Both the position numbers and the translations under genes were made by a program. A stretch of DNA of 64,000 bases from Scheffersomyces stipitis CBS 6054 (taxonomy: Eukaryota > Ascomycota > Pichiomycetes > Serinales > Debaryomycetaceae): the NCBI RefSeq assembly GCF_000209165.1, contig NC_009046.1, positions 744,001 to 808,000 of the forward strand, given 5' to 3'. Below the pieces are notes generated by a model. That model was not told the DNA's origin. It saw only the letters and a list, made by a program, of their open reading frames with translations, and did no database searches. Numbering within the stretch: the first letter of the stretch is position 1; the number at the start of each line of letters is the position of its first letter. Positions 9,989 to 18,574 of the stretch are shown one piece after another.

Positions 9989-11815
9989 TCAAACGAGTAA
10001 TTCTGGTAAAGTCGACATATATATAGCAGTTTCAGTAGAGTTGGGGGTCTTTAACCATTCAACAGTATTCAGAATATACTCGCAAACCGCATCTAGATCG
10101 CTAGATCCAAAGTAATTGAATTGGATTTGGTCAATGCATAGTGCTTGCATTACTATGGACCACCTCTTTAGCTCGAAATCTATAACTTCGCCGTCGATTT
10201 TGTACTGGAAGTTTCCAAACATTCTGTATCTGATTCTATTATTATCATCATTATAACGATGATCATTCATATAAGAAATTGGATCTATCTTATCGAGATT
10301 GCAATGAACAGCAAAAAGAGGAATTGAGGCTTCCTGACCAAAATACTTCTCGTCTAGATAGTTTAAGAAGTTCTCCTGACTGAAAGCATCCTTCCGTATA
10401 GACTTTCTCGCAGACTTTATTGTGGATAGCTGCTTATTGTAGAGCTGGTAGTCTACGTCTGGGTCAGCTTGACCCATTGCCATTTCGTGAAGCCTTCCAC
10501 TGAAGTAACCAAACGTTCTCGTTTGAGACTTGGTTTGATAGTACTTCACATTAGCTGCAAATGCGCCTGCTATGAACGTTTCCTTGTCTCCGGTTCCTTT
10601 GGCTCCCAAGCTGAACAAATTATAGAAGATTTCACGACCATATATGTTATAGTACAATGACATTAGCATTGCCTTGGTGTGAGTTCTCTTATTAAAGAGA
10701 ATCTGTCCCGATTCAGAAGAGTAATTAGGGATAGCCCCGTCTAATTCATGGAAGCATACTTCCTCCAGCGGCTCTAATGGCGTGACAAGTGGTAATTGTT
10801 GCGTTCTCACTCTGCGGTTTCGGTCCACTGGTATGTTTGCTGCTTGGTAGAAGTAAGGAGATATTGTTCTATTCCAGTAGTCGGACCATAGAACCAATCC
10901 ATGCTTCTTGTATACCTTTGAATTGAAAAGATGGTCTGGATTCATTACTACCATGTTATCAGAATCAAGATAGAGAACATGCTCGAAAGAAGAGCAGAGA
11001 ATTGCCATGGGCTTGAACTGGAAATTCAGAAACTTCCATTCGTTGCTTACAGCCAACCCTAGCTTCGTAGGAATCACTATACATTTAGCACCCACTTGAG
11101 GAAGAGTGACTTCACAATACTCATATTCTCTTTCATAATCTTCTATAGTGGGCATCACCACTTCGACAGGTAACTTGGAACCATTCTCTCTAAGCATTTT
11201 GATAGACAAATATGTTAGCCATGAATAGAATCTTCCACCCACATATACGATTCCTTTGGAACCTTTGACATAAGAACTTTGAGGAATATGGTCAGGTAAA
11301 GTATCAAGTACAGCCAGATGTCTTTCCTTCATCTGGTTCAAATAGTGTACTGACATGGAAGCTCTATCGAGTAATGCTCTCTCGGAGTACTCTTTAGGAT
11401 ATGCCCATTCATGTTTATCTTTCAAATGCAACATATTTTTATCGTTGCTGTAGAAAATGAACTTATTCTTCTTGAAGGTATTGAACACTTTATACCAGAA
11501 GTCATGAGTCTGATCCACTGGAATTATTCCAAGAGTTGACTGTCCCATGATGGAGTTGGGATATGCTTCAACATTGAAGTTTTCGCTGCTTTTCGGTTGA
11601 CGTTCATGAGCCAATTCTGGATCTAGAAATTTTGCCAGAACATGGCCCCCATCCTTTCCTGAACCAAAGGGGACATGAACAAATCGCACAGACCCATCTT
11701 TTGAGAGTGTGACGGATATTAAGTGGAATATAAGGAGAACCAATAGGACCAGTGAAATATACAATAGTTGTTTCCGCCGCTTGTGAACGAACATTGTGGG
11801 TATGGAAAGATGCAT
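9989..11815 (-). CDS. Mnn2/Mnn5-family alpha-1,2-mannosyltransferase (Golgi)
   Basis: This is a type II Golgi glycosyltransferase (GT71) that adds alpha-1,2-mannose to N-glycan outer chains, as Mnn2/Mnn5 do. It has 608 residues. The short basic cytosolic tail HKRRKQ is followed by one membrane anchor, LLYISLVLLVLLIFHLISV (~16-34). The lumenal domain holds the DxD metal motif YLDSDNMVVMNP (D284/D286). It also has the family block ELDGAIPNYSSESGQILFNK and the GDKETFIAGAF segment. A second in-frame ATG at 11794 (residue 8) could also serve as the start. CTG-clade yeasts carry several paralogues, so MNN2 versus a sister gene cannot be decided here. Confidence 0.85.
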   Translation of the reverse strand: MHLSIPTMFVHKRRKQLLYISLVLLVLLIFHLISVTLSKDGSVRFVHVPFGSGKDGGHVLAKFLDPELAHERQPKSSENFNVEAYPNSIMGQSTLGIIPVDQTHDFWYKVFNTFKKNKFIFYSNDKNMLHLKDKHEWAYPKEYSERALLDRASMSVHYLNQMKERHLAVLDTLPDHIPQSSYVKGSKGIVYVGGRFYSWLTYLSIKMLRENGSKLPVEVVMPTIEDYEREYEYCEVTLPQVGAKCIVIPTKLGLAVSNEWKFLNFQFKPMAILCSSFEHVLYLDSDNMVVMNPDHLFNSKVYKKHGLVLWSDYWNRTISPYFYQAANIPVDRNRRVRTQQLPLVTPLEPLEEVCFHELDGAIPNYSSESGQILFNKRTHTKAMLMSLYYNIYGREIFYNLFSLGAKGTGDKETFIAGAFAANVKYYQTKSQTRTFGYFSGRLHEMAMGQADPDVDYQLYNKQLSTIKSARKSIRKDAFSQENFLNYLDEKYFGQEASIPLFAVHCNLDKIDPISYMNDHRYNDDNNRIRYRMFGNFQYKIDGEVIDFELKRWSIVMQALCIDQIQFNYFGSSDLDAVCEYILNTVEWLKTPNSTETAIYMSTLPELLV

Positions 11816-12784
11816 TGAAAGGTCTTGAGAGAGGTCTATGTTAATGGTCTAAATTGTGATAAGGGTGAGGACAATGAAAGCTGGGAGAAGAGTGAAGTTT
11901 AGGTTTTACCTTTAGCAATTGGGGTGCGAAAGGAACTGCAAGCGGAAAATCAATAGAAGGTACGTGACAGAAACGTAAAGAGCAAAATCTGTGGAAAAAG
12001 AATATGTGGTGCTGATGCAATTATAATTTTAGAAGCTTGATAGAGTGTTGTGATTTGCAATCGGTTAGGGCAGAATATTTTCTACTGCGCATTCTATTAG
12101 ATCCAGAGAGACTCCCGTTCTGGCCCTTTTTTTCACACATGTTGAACGACGGCTGTTTTGGTGTGACTCCGCTCTTATTCGGTATCACTGTTATAATGAT
12201 GTCTTTTGCAACAACTGCTGTGTGCATCTATCAACTTCTGCAATCAAATGCCCCCGATCTCGTTTCACGATTTTTGTACTACTTAGCCGTGCAGCATGCA
12301 TAAAATTCCCGTCCGAAGATCGAGACTGAAACTCCATAACCCTCACATAGAAAGCTGATACAACTACTAGTACTCATGCTACATTGTTCCGTATGACCTA
12401 AAGAAAAGGCTTATAAGGCTCTGAAATTCCTAATATCTTATGACTTTGCATTTGTTTTTGAACTAAATCTACCTTTTGAAACCACAAGCAGCCCATGTGT
12501 TCAATCCAGATGGTCCTACATAGCCGTTAAAGAACAGTTTGCAATGCTCAAAGCAATTCTCTGAAATATCATGTGCCCTTGTCCAATGGACTTTCAAACC
12601 TGACTATATACCAAAAGCTTGTAGCTGCTTCCTACAAAGCGATGAGCCTTGTGCTTCTCCTTATTCGTTCTGACAATGAGTATTTTATCGCGGCTTAGCA
12701 ATTATGAGCCTTGCAATTAAACACTTTTTAAGGTAATGTTCATTCATTCTGCGATCTCTAATCTATATACAATGGACTGCAGCA
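11816..12784. other. Spacer upstream of the mannosyltransferase gene and downstream of MAS1
   Basis: Both flanking genes are on the minus strand. These 969 bases therefore hold the mannosyltransferase promoter (left) and the MAS1 3' region (right). An 88-codon plus-strand frame at 12037-12303 starts with TTG rather than ATG and is unlikely to be coding. I see no RNA gene or repeat. Confidence 0.5.
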
Positions 12785-14182
12785 TCACAAGGACATACCC
12801 TTAGTGAGATATTGGTGAGAAGGAAGTGTCTTGACGTTACCTACGGCAGATAAGGCTATGGGCTTATCCTTCAATCTGTAATTAGCCCAGTCGATGACGT
12901 CCTTCTTAGTGATAGCCTCAACTCTCTCAAAGACCTCTTCAGGAGACAAACGGAATCCTGTATTGACTAATTGTCTTCCAATATCTTCAGCTATAGCCGT
13001 AGAGTCGTCTAATGCTAAAACCAAGGAAGCCTTTAATTGTGCCTTCGATCTCTCCACTTCTTCCACAGTAATGTCACCAGACTTCAATCTAGCCCATTCT
13101 TTCATAACCGCATCTATAAACAACTTCAAGTTAGCATCTTTATCGGCGGTAAAATACACACCCATCAACCCGGTATCGGCATACGATGTAGTGTACGCCA
13201 TGTACGAGTTGGCAATAGGGGTGTTTCCAGCGCCACCAATAGCAGCTGTTACGGCTAGAGGGGAAGGAGAGTTGGATCCAACACCGATAGATCTATCCCA
13301 CGTTCCTATTATACCGTTGGCAACAGATGCCGTAAAGAAGTCTGGCGCTGACCAGCTTACACCTTCTACAGCTAAGGCAACATGTGTCGTTGGCAAAGAA
13401 TCGTCTTGGATTCTGATTTCATCACCATAGAAGACTGGCAAATCACCTCCACTTTGTTTAAAGGGCTTTTCACTCTTCTTGATGTCTCCAAAGTACTTTT
13501 GTGCCTGTTTGACCAAGTCCTCGTGGTTGACACAGCCTACACCTATAAGTGCCATTCTGTCTCCCTTATAGTTAGTAGTGATGTAGTTTACAAGATCATC
13601 TCGTTGTATGGTCTTTATGAGCTCTCTGGGGCCCAAAATTGTTCTGCCCAAGTCTTGACTCTTGAAAGCAACTGCGTGCAAATGGTCAAACACCACTTCA
13701 TCGTACATCTTGTCGACTTCGTCACTTTCTTGCAAGATGACATGTCTTTCATTCTCGATGGCCCTTTCTTCTAACTTTGACTTCGTCAATAAATCGCTCA
13801 AAATGTCGATGTTCTGGTTGATATCAGTCTCCAAACATTTTGTATAATAAACTGTGTTCTCTCTTGAGGTGTAAGCATTGATTTGAGAGCCGATGTTCTC
13901 TATTTCCAATTCTAAGTTCAACTGCGATCTCTTGTTGGTTCCCTTAAAAGCCAAATGTTCCAAGAAATGTGCAGTGCCACTACTGGCAGGGTTGTCGGCT
14001 CTCGAACCAGCATTGATCCACACGCCTACGGTGGCGGTTCTAGTTCCTGGCATGGATTCACTTGCTACTGTTAAACCATTGGGAAGAACTGATGTCTGGA
14101 AAGTTGGAACAGGAGATGCTGTGGTAAACAAACGACGTCCAGCAATAGTAGAGCGACTAAAACGTGATGCTCTAGCTAACAT
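12785..14182 (-). CDS. MAS1: Mitochondrial processing peptidase beta subunit
   Basis: Mas1 is the catalytic subunit of the matrix peptidase that removes presequences from imported proteins, working with Mas2. The protein has 465 residues. The M16 metalloprotease motif is intact: H72-F-L-E75-H76 with the distal Glu at 152, exactly 76 residues later. The N-terminus (LARASRFSRSTIAGRRLFTTAS) is an Arg/Ser-rich presequence. The C-terminal half is the second, inactive M16 fold. I use the ATG at 14182. The frame is open 21 codons further upstream but that part looks like leader sequence, and the presequence fits the shorter form. Confidence 0.95.
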   Translation of the reverse strand: MLARASRFSRSTIAGRRLFTTASPVPTFQTSVLPNGLTVASESMPGTRTATVGVWINAGSRADNPASSGTAHFLEHLAFKGTNKRSQLNLELEIENIGSQINAYTSRENTVYYTKCLETDINQNIDILSDLLTKSKLEERAIENERHVILQESDEVDKMYDEVVFDHLHAVAFKSQDLGRTILGPRELIKTIQRDDLVNYITTNYKGDRMALIGVGCVNHEDLVKQAQKYFGDIKKSEKPFKQSGGDLPVFYGDEIRIQDDSLPTTHVALAVEGVSWSAPDFFTASVANGIIGTWDRSIGVGSNSPSPLAVTAAIGGAGNTPIANSYMAYTTSYADTGLMGVYFTADKDANLKLFIDAVMKEWARLKSGDITVEEVERSKAQLKASLVLALDDSTAIAEDIGRQLVNTGFRLSPEEVFERVEAITKKDVIDWANYRLKDKPIALSAVGNVKTLPSHQYLTKGMSL

Positions 14183-14766
14183 TTCGTGAATACTGGAAAA
14201 TGAAACAAAAGTGAAGAGTTGTAGATGGCAAGTGAAAAATAGCAACTGAATGAGATAATATCTTGTCCCAAAGATCTAGATGTCTGAGAACTTAGAAATA
14301 CAGATACTGCATATACTGTAAGCTTCAATAGAAGGGATTCAATATATTAAGTCAAGTCCTTATAGACATTTCGTATACCATGCGGTTACCATGTTAGAAG
14401 CTCGTTGAGGTATTGAAGAGAATATTGTAGAAATGCGGAATATATGGGTGAGCTGCTAAATGTTTTTGAACTGTCATTTCTTTCGTATTTTATATTAAAT
14501 AAATGTCACGTTTGTAGATATGGAAGATTTTTCAGACCCATCTGATCTTCCTAGACTGGATTCAAATAAGATACGTAGGTTATCATGCATTTTTTGTAAA
14601 ACATGAATGCTGAATAAGAGTGAGAAGCTTATTACAAGCTCAGGTGCAAATTTGGAACCAGACTCAAGTCCATATCAAGTCCATGTTAGTCTGCAAAAAG
14701 TCGCGAAGAAAATTTGCGCTTCAATAGAAATTTTTTGCGCTACAATTCTGTACTCTGTGGAGCCAA

Positions 14767-14776
14767 TTTCGCAGCC
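14767..14776 (-). repeat. GGCTGCGAAA dispersed motif, copy 1
   Basis: Extended minus-strand form AATGGCTGCGAAATTGG, in the MAS1-ARP7 spacer. Related GCGCAAA words lie within the preceding 80 bases (TTTGCGC at 14719, TTTTTTGCGC at 14732). Confidence 0.6.
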
Positions 14777-15287
14777 ATTTCTATCACTATTTGGCGCTAA
14801 TCTTAAAAACTCCTTAATAGTTTTCTTCTTATAGTTCTTATTCTACTTGCACTTCTTCAATATAGTACACATTGGGATAATACATCCGGTTAATTAGTTT
14901 CATACATAGTGCAGCAACAGACTATCACGACTTTGCATCGACCTCAAATTCTAAACATCCTGAAGCAGATTTCCATTCAGATTGGAAATTATTCCTAAAA
15001 TTGCCTTATAGAATCGAGACCGACCTAGGTAAGGCTGGAAGTCATCCTTAATTAATACCCTCAGAACCCCCAAGTATATCTATTCATTTTCAAGCCTATC
15101 CCCATACAGCAGCGTCTGCCGGCCAAGCCTCCCAAATTCATCTGAAAACTAAACTATTGTGGACAAAGAATCGTTCCGCAAATAGCGCTTAGTGTCGGTG
15201 ATGGTTATAACTAGTGGACTGTCACTCTTGGAAGCAGTGCCCACAGATTAATTAATTCAGGGGGAACTCTATCTACCAGAGGAAAGT

Positions 15288-15311
15288 CAGAGGCAACAAG
15301 TTGTTCCTCTG
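15288..15311. repeat. Inverted repeat / hairpin
   Basis: The arms CAGAGG and CCTCTG enclose AACAA-G-TTGTT, with one unpaired C on the left arm. This gives up to 11 base pairs. It lies in the long MAS1-ARP7 spacer, 440 bases left of a denser block of hairpins. It could be part of the same RNA or an unrelated protein-binding site. Confidence 0.35.
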
Positions 15312-15748
15312 GCGCTAGCCTGGCTGTGTGGATCGCCTTCTGTTTTTCACAGTTCTGTATACTTTCAAAGAAACCGGACCACTAATAACACCTGGAGGTA
15401 GCTGGATGCTCAACGTGGATGAGTATTTCGAATAGATAAGGCACGTCTATTCTTCAGGCGTTCATGAGGGATTGTCAGCCTTGGATGAGGATCCATGTTG
15501 GAAATGAGCTGTGGCTAGGATAGACCAAAGTTTGTCTTTTGACATTAACTTCACGCTAGTGTACTAAGGTTCTATTTGATTGTCGCAATCTGGTCTAAAT
15601 GTACATGACGTCCGGGGTCCGCTTTAGAGGTTTGTTGCTGCTTTGCTAGTTACCAAGTCTGAATGGCTCTTGATCCAAAACAGTCGTGGTCGGGGTGTAG
15701 GTTTCTACGAAAACTATAGTACTGTAGGGTATATAGCGGTTTTGGGGG

Positions 15749-15917
15749 CTCTATCCTAATTGGGATGGACCTTACTTCTCTCCGCTGTGGGAGATGCAAA
15801 GGGAAACCTTATCATTAGGATAGAGTAAATTTGGTGGATCCCTACGGTCAGCCCATTGGCTGATTTTAGTCCACCCAAAATGAGGGCGAAGCACGGTTCG
15901 GCCCAAATGGGTTTTTT
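15749..15917 (+). ncRNA. Candidate structured non-coding RNA, type unknown
   Basis: Within 170 bases I see four nested or adjacent helices. CTCTATCCTAAT (15749) pairs perfectly with ATTAGGATAGAG (15814). TTTGGTGGA (15830) pairs with TCCACCCAAA (15870) with one bulge, and encloses TCAGCC-catt-GGCTGA (15848-15863). GGGCGAA (15884) pairs with TTCgGCCC (15897). A CCC-AAAT-GGG hairpin then runs into T6 (15912-15917), a Pol III-type stop. TATATAG lies ~20 bases upstream (15730). GGTTCGGCCC at 15895 is a weak B-box match and TGGCTGATTTTAG at 15857 a weak A-box match. It is not U6, SRP RNA, RNase P or MRP RNA by any motif I know. The extent is a guess. Confidence 0.35.
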
Positions 15918-16666
15918 CATAATTTCCTTGCCTAACAAATCACAAAGTTCGGTAACAAGGTAGCGCCGTCTACATAGAAACCCTTCAAATCTATAAGTCA
16001 GTGACAGTAAACAGCTATTCGTTAAATCTACTATATGGTTAAAGAATGTCGGTTTATCCAAAAGTAGTTTTTCAAGACATTTAAAAGGTGGTTTGAGCTT
16101 AAACTGATGATTTTGTGATTCCCACAGTTAAGAACACACAAACGAGATATGGGTGCAGAAGACAATTGAATTTTTTTGATAGCTGAATTGGCTCACTTGA
16201 AAGTACCACAACGGAGCTCTAAAATTACAATCAACTTCCCAAAGATGTGAACGCTAGAATAGCAGGTCACATAGGCTGCTGTGTATCTTGCAACTGCATC
16301 CGAAAACTTTGTGTAGTCAAATAATAGCATTGTTGGTCTGTTCAATGACAAGAATTCTTTAAACTCGGCTATGAGTGATCCAGTAGGTTCAAGCAAGATA
16401 TTGGTTATAATTGAGTAGCAAGACTTGTATCTGTTGTAGACAAGTGCTAAAGACCACATGCAATCTTGTGTCTAGGATCGTAGTGCAGTTTGCAATACTC
16501 TTGTTAAACTGCTATTAAAAGTTGTATAGACCTGAAAAAAATAAGGGACGCTTTCATTACTCTTCTCTGTTCTCTTTCTAGACCTTGCACAGGGAAATAC
16601 ATAAGTTCTTTATAATTTTTAGAATATGAATTACATTAGAATTTGAATTGCTTTCTTTAAGTGTTT

Positions 16667-16676
16667 GGCTGCGAAA
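16667..16676 (+). repeat. GGCTGCGAAA dispersed motif, copy 2
   Basis: This copy has the extended form TTGGCTGCGAAATT and lies 300 bases before the ARP7 start. It is one of seven exact intergenic copies in the window. Confidence 0.6.
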
Positions 16677-16845
16677 TTATACCAATAAATATTATTAACG
16701 TTCAAATGTCAAAATGAACAACGGGAGACAAGCAACTGATAATATTAAGCCCTTTGGCTATATCAGTGCCTTTCACTATGTGTTTACTAGATCTTCAAGC
16801 ATATATCTTCACCACCACCAGATCTCTTTATACCCCATAGACAAG

Positions 16846-16873
16846 GATGTCGCGCGACACAGTACGCGACATC
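16846..16873. promoter_or_regulatory. CGCG-containing inverted repeat in the ARP7 promoter
   Basis: GATGTCGCG (16846-16854) and CGCGACATC (16865-16873) are perfect 9-bp inverted arms 10 bases apart. The left arm overlaps a 12-bp perfect palindrome, TGTCGCGCGACA (16848-16859). The element lies ~105 bases before the ARP7 start. CGCG is the core bound by Rsc3/Rsc30 of RSC in S. cerevisiae. Arp7 is an RSC subunit, so feedback control is an attractive inference. Confidence 0.45.
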
Positions 16874-16976
16874 GAAAATTTCTCATGAATAATAACAACC
16901 CAGTATACATTGATAAATGCGAATATGAAGTATTTATCTATTACAATCCCATTAATACCACTAAAACATACGCGCA

Positions 16977-18266
16977 ATGGCTTACACTTCTCCTGCTGTT
17001 GTGATTGACAACGGCTCGTACACTACGAAAGCCGGGTTTGCTCTGGAGGACTTACCGTCACTAGTGTTTAGCACCAACTATGCGGTAGACAACAAGACCG
17101 GCAGCGTAATTGTAGGAGACGACGAGATCTGTGCCCAACCGGAAAACGAAGTCATGACACTTCTTGACAACGGCCTTATCTACAACTTTGACAATATTGT
17201 GCACAACTGGCAGTATGTGTATGACAATATAGACAACCACAATGCCATAGATGCCAAAGAGTTTCCTCTTGTCTTGACAGAACAGTCATGGAACACCTCC
17301 AAAAACAGATTGACCGCCACCCAAATAGCGTTCGAGACATTGGAAGTGCCCATCTTCTCACTTGTGAAAACACCCATTGCTCAGTTGTACAGAGCTGGCA
17401 GATCTACTGGTCTTGTAATCGATGTAGGAGCTTCTGTCACTAGTGTAACTCCCATTTTGGACGGTATAATCCAGCACAAGTCGTGTTTCCATCTGAAATA
17501 TGCCGGCAACTTTGTCAATCTTCATGTATTGGACTATTTACAGCTGCAGCTGAAGCAAGTCGTCAATAATTTGTTGCCCAAGCAGTACCACGGAGGATCT
17601 GATTCATTCAAGACCTACTACATCAGTCACAATGTTCTTCAGGACTACAAGAGCTTGGCCTTGAACTACCAGCTCAGAAATTACCAGTTACCAAACAACA
17701 CTCACATTCCTGTAGGCGACAGTACTAACTTCTTGGAGAGTTTGTTTCAGCCCACATTACGTAAGTTGCCAGATGTAGTTATTCCAGAACCGGTTGTGGA
17801 CAAGCCCCACACCCATGGCTTGACAAACTTGATCTTCTTGTGCTTGAAGAGCTTGGAGGCGTCATTATTACCTCCCACAAACGACTCATCGTCACACAAC
17901 AAGTTGGCCAAGTTCACAGAGATATTCAAGGAGTTGCTTTCCAACATATTGATCACTGGAGGCACTTCCAACGGGTCTGGTTTGCCAGAGTCCATCATCA
18001 ACGACATCAGGGCCATGACCCAACAATACTACTCCAACTATCCATTCTCATATTCCATCTATCCTATCAGGCACAGTACAGGGGACTCCAACGAAACATG
18101 GGACAGACAGTTTGGTGCCTGGATGGGAGCTTGTAATTTGGCCAGTATGTTGAACGATAGCAACGAGCAGTCCAACAGTGTCAAGATTGCATTGGATAAT
18201 TGGTTTGTCACAAAAGCTGATTATGAGGAGTTGGGTGAGGATTTGATTGTTGAAAAATTCAAGTAG
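16977..18266 (+). CDS. ARP7: Actin-related protein of SWI/SNF and RSC remodellers
   Basis: Arp7 pairs with Arp9 on the HSA helix of the Snf2/Sth1 ATPase and tunes chromatin remodelling in the nucleus. The protein has 429 residues (477 in S. cerevisiae). The actin fold is visible: VVIDNGSYTTKAGFA (first phosphate loop region), LVIDVGASVTSVTPILDG (second phosphate loop) and ILITGGTSNGSGLPESI. The C-terminal NWFVTKADYEELGEDLI resembles the end of Arp7 as I recall it rather than Arp9. A CTG codon at residue 173 (17493-17495, FH-CTG-KYAGNF) falls where I recall Ser in S. cerevisiae Arp7. It converges on EHD3. Confidence 0.82.
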   Translation: MAYTSPAVVIDNGSYTTKAGFALEDLPSLVFSTNYAVDNKTGSVIVGDDEICAQPENEVMTLLDNGLIYNFDNIVHNWQYVYDNIDNHNAIDAKEFPLVLTEQSWNTSKNRLTATQIAFETLEVPIFSLVKTPIAQLYRAGRSTGLVIDVGASVTSVTPILDGIIQHKSCFHLKYAGNFVNLHVLDYLQLQLKQVVNNLLPKQYHGGSDSFKTYYISHNVLQDYKSLALNYQLRNYQLPNNTHIPVGDSTNFLESLFQPTLRKLPDVVIPEPVVDKPHTHGLTNLIFLCLKSLEASLLPPTNDSSSHNKLAKFTEIFKELLSNILITGGTSNGSGLPESIINDIRAMTQQYYSNYPFSYSIYPIRHSTGDSNETWDRQFGAWMGACNLASMLNDSNEQSNSVKIALDNWFVTKADYEELGEDLIVEKFK

Positions 18267-18574
18267 TAACTTGTTCCTTTGTAATATTAAGACCATAGAA
18301 TAGATGACAATGTTTAAATCAGCGCTAACGTAAAGATGAATAAGGTCTTTAAACAAGTAATAATTCTAAAAATTCTTGAAAAGTTTCAAGTGATGAATAT
18401 TAACTCCTTTGTTATCATTTTATCCATCTGAGCTTTTCTTTGCACAGCCTACATAAAATGGCAATTTTTTTCAATTGCTTCGAAAGATGAACGGATTCTT
18501 TATTTACAGTATCGACGAGATAGATACTTTACGAGTATGTACTTCTAATTATATATAAGGGAAGAATTTTATCA
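18267..18574. other. Convergent 3' spacer between ARP7 and EHD3
   Basis: These 308 bases lie between two facing stop codons and should contain both terminators. A GTGATGA and a CTGA lie 31 bases apart here, too close for a box C/D snoRNA. Nothing else is evident. Confidence 0.6.

Larger units (their letters stand above)
14183..16976. other. 2.8-kb spacer between MAS1 and ARP7
   Basis: This is the largest spacer in the window. No protein-coding gene is convincing. Contents noted separately: a copy of the GGCTGCGAAA motif at 14767 (minus) and another at 16667 (plus), a hairpin at 15288-15311, a strongly structured block at 15749-15917, and an Sm-like AATTTTTTTG at 16169. There is also a CGCG inverted repeat at 16846-16873. 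The 15000-15900 part looks richer in G+C than usual spacers here, which suits a non-coding RNA gene. Confidence 0.55.

Noticed and set aside
12037..12303. 88-codon plus-strand open frame in the spacer upstream of the mannosyltransferase gene
   Set aside because: It starts with TTG, has no family resemblance, and overlaps promoter sequence.
15690..15710. GGGGTGTAGG as a possible telomere-repeat match or telomerase RNA template
   Set aside because: Only one copy is present, without the repeated template edges and pseudoknot expected, and the telomere repeat of this species is unknown to me.
15756..16061. 101-codon minus-strand open frame
   Set aside because: It runs through the structured hairpin block, has no recognisable motif, and is better explained by the possible RNA.
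18389..18430. Box C-like GTGATGA and box D-like CTGA
   Set aside because: The boxes are only 31 bases apart, no C'/D' pair is seen, and the site lies in a convergent terminator region.
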